From Planctomycetota bacterium (GTDB taxonomy: Bacteria; Planctomycetota; B15-G4; SIAN01), in the NCBI GenBank assembly GCA_009691715.1, contig SIAN01000009.1:1-64000 (forward strand): 64,000 nucleotides of DNA, written 5' to 3'. Of this stretch, positions 9,064-16,749 are shown piece after piece (the stretch's first letter is position 1; each line of letters starts with the position of its first letter). The notes under the pieces were generated by a model. That model saw only the letters and a program-made list of their open reading frames with translations. It had not been told where the DNA came from and did not search any database. The position numbers and the translations under genes are program-made.

Positions 9064-9093
9064 TTCGAGCGAAGTGGCGCGGCATCCTACAAT
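9064..9093 (+). promoter_or_regulatory. Candidate sigma-70 type promoter for purC
   Basis: TACAAT at 9088-9093 matches the -10 consensus at five of six positions. A weak -35 (TTCGAG, 9064-9069) lies 18 bases upstream. It sits in the 113-base gap between divergent galE and purC and would give a leader of roughly 60 bases. The -35 match is poor, so this is a candidate only. Confidence 0.4.
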
Positions 9094-9157
9094 CCCGCCC
9101 CTTCGCTCCCGACGCTCGCACACCGTCGCAACATTCCGACGATCAGGAAACTCGCCG

Positions 9158-10072
9158 ATGCCTGCCCCCACCCGTGCGCCGTTGCGCGAAGCGTCGATCC
9201 CCGGCCTCACCTTGAAGCACCGCGGCAAGGTGCGCGACCTGTTCGAGGTCGGCGACGCTTTGCTGCTGGTCGCGAGCGACCGCGTCTCCGCGTTCGACGT
9301 GATCCTCGAAGATCTGCTGCCGGACAAGGGCGAAGTGCTGACGCGCATCAGCGAGTTCTGGTTCCGGCGGCTCGAAGGCCAGTTCCGCCATCACTTGATC
9401 ACGCTCGACGTGGCCAAGATGCCGCCGCCGCTGCCGAGCCATCCCGAACTCGCCGGCCGCTCGATGCTGGGCAAGCGGGTGAAGCCGCTGCTCGCCGAGC
9501 TGGTGGTGCGCGGGTACCTGGTCGGTTCTGGCTGGGCCGACTACCAGAAGACCGGCGCCGTATGCGGCATCAAGCTGCCAGCCGGTCTCAAGGAAGCGAG
9601 CAAGCTGCCGCAGCCGCTGTTCACGCCCTCGACCAAGGCGCCGATGGGCCAGCACGACGAGAACATCGACTACGGGCAGCTCTGCCGGATCATCGGTGCC
9701 GACCAGGCGAAGGCGGCGCGTGACTTGGTGATGACGATCTACGTCGACGCCGCCAAGTACGCAGAGAGCCGCGGGATCCTCCTCGCTGACACCAAGATTG
9801 AGCTCGGCGAGGACAAGGACGGGATCTTGGTGATCGACGAACTGCTGACGCCCGACAGCTCGCGTTTCTGGGCCAAAGAGACCTGGGAACCCGGTCGCTC
9901 GCCGCCGAGCTACGACAAACAGATCATTCGCGATGCGCTGCTCGCGATGGGCTTCAACAAGAAGCCGCCGGCGCCGCGCCTGCCGGCCGAGGTGCTGCAG
10001 AAGGCGACTCACGCCTACCACCAGATTTTCGAGCGGCTGACCGGGACGCCGTTCAAGCGACTGGCGGGCTAG
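9158..10072 (+). CDS. purC: Phosphoribosylaminoimidazole-succinocarboxamide synthase
   Basis: 304 residues, the length of the single-domain enzyme. HRGKVRDLFEVGDALLLVASDRVSAFDV at the front contains the SAICAR synthetase signature, split here by family convention into KVRDLF and the DRVSAFD core. TDTK-type ligands appear as ADTKIELGE, and the C-terminal part holds LTPDSSRFW and SYDKQIIRD. It joins aspartate to CAIR with ATP in purine synthesis in the cytoplasm. ATG 9158 has AGGA about nine bases ahead; the upstream in-frame residues look non-coding. It stands alone on the plus strand and ends three bases before the stop of the convergent subtilase gene. Confidence 0.95.
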   Translation: MPAPTRAPLREASIPGLTLKHRGKVRDLFEVGDALLLVASDRVSAFDVILEDLLPDKGEVLTRISEFWFRRLEGQFRHHLITLDVAKMPPPLPSHPELAGRSMLGKRVKPLLAELVVRGYLVGSGWADYQKTGAVCGIKLPAGLKEASKLPQPLFTPSTKAPMGQHDENIDYGQLCRIIGADQAKAARDLVMTIYVDAAKYAESRGILLADTKIELGEDKDGILVIDELLTPDSSRFWAKETWEPGRSPPSYDKQIIRDALLAMGFNKKPPAPRLPAEVLQKATHAYHQIFERLTGTPFKRLAG

Positions 10073-10075
10073 GCC

Positions 10076-11377
10076 TCAGCGCGGAGCGGCGGCGCCTTCG
10101 ACGACTCGTTCCAGCAGCGCGGCAACGTCGGCTGGGGTGCTGCGGCCGGCGAGCGTGAGCTCGATCAACCAGTCGGGCGGCGACACGGCGCGAGCGGCGA
10201 GCGCGTCGGCCCAGGCGACGATCTGAGCAACCGAGAGTTGACCGCCGCGAAGGCCTGCGGCGCAACGCAGCAGCTCGACCCGCAACTTTGGCGGGAGCGA
10301 GATCGCCGGCGATGTCGCGGTCGCGCTGGCGCTGCGATCCGGCGCCGATTCGTCGCCGACACTCGCCTCACCCGCAACGGATCGCGTGGTCGGCCGCGCA
10401 AACAGCCAGCGCAGCAGCAAGAGTCCGGCGACGATCGTTGCGGCGAGCAGCAGCGCATCGCGCCGCCAACCACGGTCGCAGGCCCAGCGCACTCTCCACT
10501 GCGAGATCGTGCCGCCGCGCTCGATGTCGGCGGCGGTGAGCAGTTCGTTCAACGCCGCTTCGGGCGCCAGGCGACGACCATCGACGACGGCGGCCATCAG
10601 TCCGGAGACACGGGCTGCGGAGAACGAGGTGCCGGTCTCAATGGAGTAGTGCAGCGTCTTTCCCGAAGGCGTCGATTCGCCGCCGGGGCGCAGCGCGGTG
10701 TTGAAGTAGCCGTCGAGGTAGCAGTCGACCCAGTCGCCGAAGTTGGACGAAGAGACGCGGCCGAGGCGACTCGAGTTTCCGACCGCGAGCACTTCGGGCA
10801 GAGCCGCGGGGAAAAACGGCGCGGAAGTGCCGTCGTTTCCGGCCGCGGCCACCAGGACGACGCCTTCGGCAGCGAGCTCGCGCGCGAGCTGCCGCTCCAC
10901 TTCGGACGCGTGGCCGCCACCGAAGCTCATGTTCACCACGATCGGCAGCGTCCGCTCTTGCCGCGCGAACTCGAGCAGTCGCTGCAGCACTTGCTCGATC
11001 GACCGCTCGTCGATGGTGGCGCCGAGATCGACCCGCGCCACCGCCACGTCAGAAGGACAGGTGCCGAGCAGCGCCTGCGCCATCAAGTCGCCGTGCGCGC
11101 GCGGCCAACCCGACCAGGTGTCGACCAGGAAGACGACCGCGGACGCGTTTTCCGTATCGACGGAAGCGACGTTCATCGTCACGTCCTGCACCCGCTCATC
11201 GATCTCGGCGCGATCGGGAACGAAAAGCCGGGCGAACTCAACCACGACCACCAGCACGATCACGAGCGAGGCGAGCAACCTGAGCGGACCGGCGAGCGGA
11301 TCGCGCCTCGGCCGCGGGGGCTCGAGCAGCGGTCCGGCCCTTGGTTCAGGCGTTGAATCAGGCAACGCGGCAGGCAA
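10076..11377 (-). CDS. Membrane-anchored subtilase (S8) with two flanking TM segments
   Basis: About 433 residues. TM1 (LASLVIVLVVVVEFARLF) precedes a compact subtilase domain with VFLVDTWSG (Asp), AHGDLMAQALLG (His), VAAAGNDG (oxyanion Asn) and GTSFSAARVSGLMA (Ser). TM2 (DALLLAATIVAGLLLLRWLF) follows, then a helical tail of about 90 residues. The protease should face the periplasm and the tail the cytoplasm. The spacing between Asp and His is unusually short. I propose a TTG start at 11377 because GGAG lies six bases ahead; a GTG at 11440 is the alternative. It is divergent from mtnA and no substrate is apparent nearby. Confidence 0.75.
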   Translation of the reverse strand: MPAALPDSTPEPRAGPLLEPPRPRRDPLAGPLRLLASLVIVLVVVVEFARLFVPDRAEIDERVQDVTMNVASVDTENASAVVFLVDTWSGWPRAHGDLMAQALLGTCPSDVAVARVDLGATIDERSIEQVLQRLLEFARQERTLPIVVNMSFGGGHASEVERQLARELAAEGVVLVAAAGNDGTSAPFFPAALPEVLAVGNSSRLGRVSSSNFGDWVDCYLDGYFNTALRPGGESTPSGKTLHYSIETGTSFSAARVSGLMAAVVDGRRLAPEAALNELLTAADIERGGTISQWRVRWACDRGWRRDALLLAATIVAGLLLLRWLFARPTTRSVAGEASVGDESAPDRSASATATSPAISLPPKLRVELLRCAAGLRGGQLSVAQIVAWADALAARAVSPPDWLIELTLAGRSTPADVAALLERVVEGAAAPR

Positions 11378-11577
11378 GCCGTTCTCCGTCTCTGCGCAGC
11401 GATGGACCGCGTACCGAGCCCGATCATGCGCAAGCTCCACGCCGCCGGAAAAGAACGACGCTGGTGCAGCACGGATAAGGTCGCGCGCTTCAGATGCACC
11501 CCCGTCCGGACGACAGCGGGTCGCGATTCGGGGGGTCGGGCCGCGTGTCGGTTCGAGAGCGACCAGGAAGGCATTCG

Positions 11578-12666
11578 ATGCCAGTGGCGACGATTGAGTG
11601 GAAGGGCGAGCTGCCGGGGGCGGCGCGGCTGATCGATCAGACGCTGCTTCCGGGCGAGGTGCGCTACCTCGAGCTCGATCGCGTCGAGGCGATGTGGGAG
11701 GCGATCCAGGTGCTCCGCGTCCGCGGCGCGCCGGCGATCGGCATCGCGGCGGGCTACGGCGTCGTGCTCGGCGTGCAGCGTTTTCGCGGCGACGACCGCG
11801 CCGCGTTCGCGACCGAAGTGGCGCGCGTTGCGGCCTACCTGCGCACCTCACGCCCCACCGCGGTGAACCTGTTCTGGGCGCTCGACCGGATGGAGCGACG
11901 CGCCCACGCCGATGAAGGCCGCAGCGTCGCCGATCAACAGCGCGGGCTGCTCGCGGAAGCGCGTGCGATCGAAGCCGAGGATCGCGTGATGTGCCGCGCG
12001 ATCGGACGCCACGGCCTAGCGCTGGTGCGCGACGGCTGCGTCGCACTGACCCACTGCAATGCGGGCGGCCTCGCCACCGCCGATTACGGCACCGCGCTCG
12101 CTCCGTTCTTCGCGGCGCATGCGGCCGGCCGCCGATTCAAAGTCTTCGCCGACGAGACGCGGCCGCTGCTTCAAGGCGCGCGACTGACCGCGTGGGAACT
12201 GCAGCAAGCCGGCATCGACGTCACGCTGATCTGCGACAACATGGCAGCGGCCGCGATGCGCGAAAAGAAGATCGACCTGGTGATCGTCGGCGCCGACCGG
12301 ATCGCGGCGAACGGCGACACCGCCAACAAGATCGGCACCTACGGCGTCGCCGTGCTGGCGCGCCATCACAACGTGCCATTCTACGTGGCGGCGCCGACCT
12401 CGACCTTCGACCGGACGCTCCGCGATGGCACGCAGATCCCGATCGAGGAGCGCAAGAGCAGCGAGATCACCCACGGCTTCGGCCGTGCCACCGCGCCGGA
12501 CGGCGTCGCGGTCTGGAACCCCGCCTTCGACGTGACGCCGCGCGAGCTGATCGCCGGGATCATCACCGAGCACGGGCTCCTCGAGCGGCCGGACACTCGC
12601 CGCATCGCCGACCACTTCGCCACGCACACCACACCACTCGACCGACACCAGGGAGCCACCGCATGA
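11578..12666 (+). CDS. mtnA: S-methyl-5-thioribose-1-phosphate isomerase
   Basis: 362 residues, normal length. It carries VRGAPAIGIAAGYG near residue 45, LTHCNAGGLATADYG with the catalytic Cys, ADETRPLLQGARLTAWEL, DNMAAAAM and VGADRIAANGDTANKIGTYG with the catalytic Asp. These are the hallmarks of MtnA and the related eIF2B-type isomerases. It converts MTR-1-P to MTRu-1-P in methionine salvage; related enzymes isomerise ribose-1-phosphates, and no other salvage gene is nearby to decide. ATG 11578 has AGGAAGG six bases ahead. Its stop overlaps the next small gene by four bases. Confidence 0.93.
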   Translation: MPVATIEWKGELPGAARLIDQTLLPGEVRYLELDRVEAMWEAIQVLRVRGAPAIGIAAGYGVVLGVQRFRGDDRAAFATEVARVAAYLRTSRPTAVNLFWALDRMERRAHADEGRSVADQQRGLLAEARAIEAEDRVMCRAIGRHGLALVRDGCVALTHCNAGGLATADYGTALAPFFAAHAAGRRFKVFADETRPLLQGARLTAWELQQAGIDVTLICDNMAAAAMREKKIDLVIVGADRIAANGDTANKIGTYGVAVLARHHNVPFYVAAPTSTFDRTLRDGTQIPIEERKSSEITHGFGRATAPDGVAVWNPAFDVTPRELIAGIITEHGLLERPDTRRIADHFATHTTPLDRHQGATA

Positions 12667-12971
12667 GTCCGCAGACTGACCCGCCGAAGGCGAATGAGAC
12701 CGACGAAGAAGTCGACGCCGCGCTGGCGCAGCCGACGGGACGCAAGCGCCGCCGCCGCAACGAGCGCAACGCCGCCGCCTACGACGACGACGTCTGCGAA
12801 CTGCTGCGCTCGATCGACCAGTGGCGGCAGAAAAGCGGCCGCTCGTTCCCAGCGTGGAGCGAAGTGCTGGGCCTGCTGAAGAACCTGGGCTGGCGCAAGA
12901 TCAGCCCGGCCGTCGAGCCGATTGCGGCACCACCACCGGTCGAGCCGATGGTGAGCGCACCGAACCACTGA
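12663..12971 (+). CDS. Small conserved-looking hypothetical protein coupled to mtnA
   Basis: 102 residues, starting at an ATG that overlaps the mtnA stop (ATGA). The first third is acidic then strongly basic (TGRKRRRRNERNAAA); the middle, LLRSIDQWRQKSGRSFPAW followed by SEVLGLLKNLGWRK, looks like a folded helical module of about 45 residues; the end is proline-rich. I do not recognise a named domain. The pattern of a basic stretch and a short helical unit could suit nucleic-acid binding, which is inference. No convincing terminator follows; a 7-base repeat (GACGAGT, three copies) lies at about 12989-13009. Confidence 0.75.
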   Translation: MSPQTDPPKANETDEEVDAALAQPTGRKRRRRNERNAAAYDDDVCELLRSIDQWRQKSGRSFPAWSEVLGLLKNLGWRKISPAVEPIAAPPPVEPMVSAPNH

Positions 12972-13045
12972 AGCACGACGCACGTCGCACGACGAGTGAC
13001 GAGTGACGAGTGGGGTGTCGCCGGCTGCGCGGTAGTGTCGCCGCG

Positions 13046-14932
13046 ATGACGGCGCGCCCCACCGAATCCTCGAACGCCACGTCTGACGCAACCGCCGGCG
13101 CGCTGGCTCTGGCGGTACTTGCAGGTGCGTTCGCGGGCGTCGCCGAGGCGAGCGGATTCGCGTTCGCCCAGAGCCAGTACCTCCGCAGCGGCGCCGAATC
13201 GCTGGCCGTGCTTGGCGCGCCGGTGGTTCTCGGCGCGGCCGGCGGTCTCTTCGGCGGTGCAGTTCTCATCCGGCTGTTGCGACCGGCGCCGCTCCGCGTC
13301 CTGGTGCCGCTCGTTCTCGCCGTCGCCGCCGTGCTGCGCTGGCGACGGATCGATTTCGCCAACAGCGGAGCGTGGATCGTTGCCGCCGCCGTTGCGTTCG
13401 TGGGCGCGAGTGTTCTCGTCGCGTGCCGCCGGATGACGCGACGTCCAGCTCGGCGAATCTTGCTGACGATGGCGATCGTGCTGGCGGTCTGGCCGATCGT
13501 GACGTTCGCCGCGCTCGTTAGCGATGGCGCCGGCGCAGGCGACGGCCCGGCGACCAACGGCGCGGCGGTTCGCCCCCCGATCCCCTACGACTCCTTCCCG
13601 ACCAGGCCTGACGAGTTCATTCGGCACATCGTCCTGGTCACCTGGGACACCGTGCGAGCGGATGTCCTGCCGTTGTGGGGTGGCGGCGGCCTCGACACTC
13701 CGGTCCTCGACCAGATCGCGCGCGAAGGCATCGTCTACGAACGCGCGTTCGCAGTCGCGCCGATCACCGGGCCGGCCCATCTGTCGCTCCTGACCGGGCT
13801 CTATCCGCCGCAGCACGGTCTGCGCAGCAACGGCGATCCCGCGCCGCCGCCGACCGGTCCTCATCTCGCGGAAGAGCTGCGCTGGCGTGGCTATTCGACC
13901 GCCGGCTTCGTCAGCAACCTCGCACTGATGCGCCGAAGCGGCTTCGATCGCGGATTCGACCGCTTCGATGATCGGCCGTCCGCCCCGCCATCGGCGCGCT
14001 TCATCGCGCTGGCGCGGCTCGGCTCGATCTTCCTGCAGCGCCTGCTAGCGGCGGAGCTGGGCGCCCTTGCGCATCAGACACCCGGCGAAGTGACGCTGAA
14101 GCGAGCATGCGAATGGATCGCGCGCACGCCGGACCGAAGCTTCCTCTGGACCCACTTCTACGACGCCCATGCGCCCTATTCGCCGCACGAGCCGTACGCT
14201 TCAAGAACACGCGCGCGCGGCGGGGAAGGACTGCAGGCTCTGGACCCCAAGGCGCAGGCCGACGTCATCGCCCAGCGCGGCGAGATCGAACATCTCGACC
14301 ATCTCCTCGGCGAGCTGCGCGCCGCTCTCGAAGCGCGCGACCCGGGCCTCGACTCGACCTTGCTGATCGTGGTCGGCGACCACGGTGAGTGCTTCGGCGA
14401 AGGTGGCCAGCGCGGCCACCACCAGAGCCTGTTCCACGCGACCCAGCACATCCCGCTGGTGGTGCGACCGCCAAGCCTTCCGTCGATGAACTACCCACGC
14501 GGGGGCACGCGAGTGGATGAGCCGGTCGTGCAGGTCGACGTGCTGCCGACCGTGCTCGGCGCGCTCACGGACCAGACGCCGAACGTGAGCTACGGGACCT
14601 CGCTCTTCGCACTGGCGAATTGGGGTGAGCCGGCGGCGCGCGGCTTCTACTTCGAGGCATTCCAACGCGCGCTCGGATCGCGCCGGCTGCAAGGCTGGCA
14701 GGAAGGCGCCTTCAAGTACGTCCGCGATCTCGCTGGCTACGAATGGCTCTACCGACTCGACGGAGAAGCGGGCGAACGCGAGGTCGACGACGGCGCACGC
14801 TCCAGCGCCATGCGCGAGCGGCTCGACGACTGGTTGGCGGCCCACGCGGCCGGCACCGCAGCCAGCACGTCCGCTCCGCTGTCGGAGAGCGATGCGGAGG
14901 CGCTGCGCGCCCTCGGCTATGGCGAGCGCTGA
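13046..14932 (+). CDS. Membrane-anchored sulfatase/alkaline-phosphatase-fold enzyme
   Basis: 628 residues. Four or five TM segments fill about residues 15-165, then a sulfatase-fold domain faces outward. Conserved elements: IVLVTWDTVRADVL (metal Asp), SLLTGLYPPQHG, THFYDAHAPYSPHEPY, and VVGDHGECFGEGG with a following His. At the nucleophile position the sequence is ITGPAHLSLLTG, with Thr where formylglycine-type sulfatases have Cys or Ser in C/S-x-P-x-R. It is therefore unlikely to be an FGE-activated sulfatase, and the TM-plus-domain layout recalls LtaS/OpgB-type phosphoglycerol or phosphoethanolamine transferases. Substrate unknown. ATG 13046 has only a weak ribosome binding site; a slightly longer start is possible. 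Confidence 0.82.
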   Translation: MTARPTESSNATSDATAGALALAVLAGAFAGVAEASGFAFAQSQYLRSGAESLAVLGAPVVLGAAGGLFGGAVLIRLLRPAPLRVLVPLVLAVAAVLRWRRIDFANSGAWIVAAAVAFVGASVLVACRRMTRRPARRILLTMAIVLAVWPIVTFAALVSDGAGAGDGPATNGAAVRPPIPYDSFPTRPDEFIRHIVLVTWDTVRADVLPLWGGGGLDTPVLDQIAREGIVYERAFAVAPITGPAHLSLLTGLYPPQHGLRSNGDPAPPPTGPHLAEELRWRGYSTAGFVSNLALMRRSGFDRGFDRFDDRPSAPPSARFIALARLGSIFLQRLLAAELGALAHQTPGEVTLKRACEWIARTPDRSFLWTHFYDAHAPYSPHEPYASRTRARGGEGLQALDPKAQADVIAQRGEIEHLDHLLGELRAALEARDPGLDSTLLIVVGDHGECFGEGGQRGHHQSLFHATQHIPLVVRPPSLPSMNYPRGGTRVDEPVVQVDVLPTVLGALTDQTPNVSYGTSLFALANWGEPAARGFYFEAFQRALGSRRLQGWQEGAFKYVRDLAGYEWLYRLDGEAGEREVDDGARSSAMRERLDDWLAAHAAGTAASTSAPLSESDAEALRALGYGER

Positions 14933-15022
14933 TCGGCCCTCGTTTCGCGCTTGCGGCCCATCCCGGGGGCACGCCACCGCGGCGACCGCGGAATCGCGCC
15001 ACCTCGCAGGGCGGAGTTTCCC

Positions 15023-15476
15023 ATGGACATTCAACTTGGAATCGTCACGACGACGGCCGCAGCCGTGCTTGCCGCCGCTCTCGCCACCGGATTGCGGATG
15101 GCGCCGGCACTGCCGCTGCTCCAGGACGCTCCAAAGAGCGATGTCGCCGAACCCGCGAAGCTCAACTACTCCATGGCTCGCAAGCTCGCCCACTCGCAGG
15201 GGCTCTTCGGTGCGCTGGCGGTGAAGGATCTCGACGCCGCTTCACAGGAGGCGCAGAAGCTCGGCCGGCTCGGCCTCGACGAAGGGTGGAACGTGGTGCA
15301 ATCGCCCGAGTATTCCGATCGCACCGACGACTTCCGCCGCACGATCGCGGCGCTCGATCGGGCCGCGCGCGAGTAAGGACTTGTTCGGAGCGCAGTTCGA
15401 ATTCCTGCAGCTGGCAGGGCAGTGCTTCTCCTGCCACAAGCACGTCAGGGACGTGAAAGCGCCGGCCAAAAAGTGA
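15023..15476 (+). pseudogene. Cytochrome c'-like gene with a +1 frameshift before the haem motif
   Basis: ATG 15023 has GGAG six bases ahead and opens a 117-codon frame with a signal sequence (about residues 5-30) and a helical domain (NYSMARKLAHSQGLFGALA). The frame stops at TAA 15374-15376. Skipping one T at 15374 joins it to KDLFGAQFEFLQLAGQCFSC followed by HKHVRDV, ending at TGA 15474-15476. The C-terminal CFSCH is a haem-binding CxxCH placed as in class II (c'-type) cytochromes. Without the frame change the protein has no haem site. This may be a real lesion, a sequencing or assembly error, or recoding; the slip site does not look like a known +1 site. Confidence 0.75.
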
Positions 15477-15645
15477 GGGCGCCGGCCGACGGCGCGAAGG
15501 CCCCGTTCTGCTGATCGCGATCTTCGGCCGGCGGTCCGGATTGCATGTGGACAACTGTGCCAGATTGGCATTTTCGCCGTCCCGCCCCGGGGGAGACGAG
15601 TCACCGATCGCTACCGTCTCGCCCTGATCCATAGAGTCGCCGGCG

Positions 15646-16749
15646 ATGTCAGCAGAGCGACCTTCCGACGACCATTCCGCCTCCGCCCCGCCCGCGCAAG
15701 TCGAGGCGTTGGCGTTCGAGGCGCAGCACGACGCCGATGTCCCGGCGGAGCTGTTGAGCAAGCGGATCTGCGACTTCGACCTGCACATCGAGGGGCGCCC
15801 GCTCGAGAAGGTGATCGAGCGCTTCCGTGACGAGATCGCCGCGCGTGGGATGAGTCACGTCCGACCGGTCTTCTACCTCTCCGACATCTGGGGCGTGACC
15901 GAAGGGACGGTCGCGATCGGCATCCCTTTCTATCTGGCGGACGACGCGCTTCGGCGCGTGCAGAAGCAGCGCGGCGGCGTGGTCGAGGGCGAGACCGAGG
16001 AGGAGATCCTCCGCTACCTCCGCCACGAGATGGGGCACGTCGTCAACTACGCGTACCGCCTCTACACGAGCGAGGAGTGGACGACCGTCTTCGGCCCGAT
16101 GTCACGACCCTACGTCGAGGACTACAAGGTCGCGCCGTTCAGCACCGACTTCGTCCGCCATCTCCCCGGCGGCTACGCGCAGAAGCATCCGGACGAGGAC
16201 TGGGCCGAGACGTTCGCCGTGTGGATGACCGACCAACTCGATTGGCGCGAACTCTACGTCGACTCCGCTGGCGCGCTGGCCAAGCTGGAGTACTGCGCCC
16301 GGACGATGAAGGAACTGCGGGATCGCGCGCCCGAGGTCATCAACTCGGTGATCGACTACGAGGCCAAGGACATCCACACGACGGTGCAGGAGTTCTACGC
16401 GAGCTTCGCGATCGGCGACGTGATCGTCCCGAAGAGCCTCGACGGCGACCTGCAGGTGATCTTCGCCCGCACGAAACCCGACATCGCCGACTCAGCCACC
16501 GCGCGCACGGGCGATGCCGCCCTGCTGATGCGCCGCCAACGGGACTTCCTCGCCAACTCGGTCTACCGCTGGACCGGCGTCGACACCTCGGTGATCCAGC
16601 CGGTGCTGACCCACCTGATCGCGCGCTCCACGGCGCTGAAGCTGACCTATCCGCTCAGCGTCCGCGACGAGGTCCTAGTCGAGATCTCGGGCTTCCTGAC
16701 GACGCTGGCGATGAACTTCGTCTACAAAGGCAAGTTCATCGGGAGCTGA
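15646..16749 (+). CDS. Putative zinc-binding metallopeptidase (Mx type)
   Basis: 367 residues without a signal peptide. The metal site is RHEMGHVVNYAYRLY (HExxH) near residue 127, and a second cluster HPDEDWAETFAVWMT supplies a likely downstream Glu ligand. An N-terminal region with CDFDLHIEG and RPVFYLSDIWG agrees with the uncharacterised family named putative zinc-binding metallopeptidase. Its activity has not been shown as far as I know. It overlaps by 14 bases the end of the convergent unknown gene at 16736, so the two cannot both have long 3' untranslated ends. Confidence 0.8.
   Translation: MSAERPSDDHSASAPPAQVEALAFEAQHDADVPAELLSKRICDFDLHIEGRPLEKVIERFRDEIAARGMSHVRPVFYLSDIWGVTEGTVAIGIPFYLADDALRRVQKQRGGVVEGETEEEILRYLRHEMGHVVNYAYRLYTSEEWTTVFGPMSRPYVEDYKVAPFSTDFVRHLPGGYAQKHPDEDWAETFAVWMTDQLDWRELYVDSAGALAKLEYCARTMKELRDRAPEVINSVIDYEAKDIHTTVQEFYASFAIGDVIVPKSLDGDLQVIFARTKPDIADSATARTGDAALLMRRQRDFLANSVYRWTGVDTSVIQPVLTHLIARSTALKLTYPLSVRDEVLVEISGFLTTLAMNFVYKGKFIGS

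Noticed and set aside
15560..15580. Sigma-54 type -24/-12 promoter ahead of the zinc peptidase
   Set aside because: TGGCATTTTCGCC has the GG but lacks GC at the right spacing.
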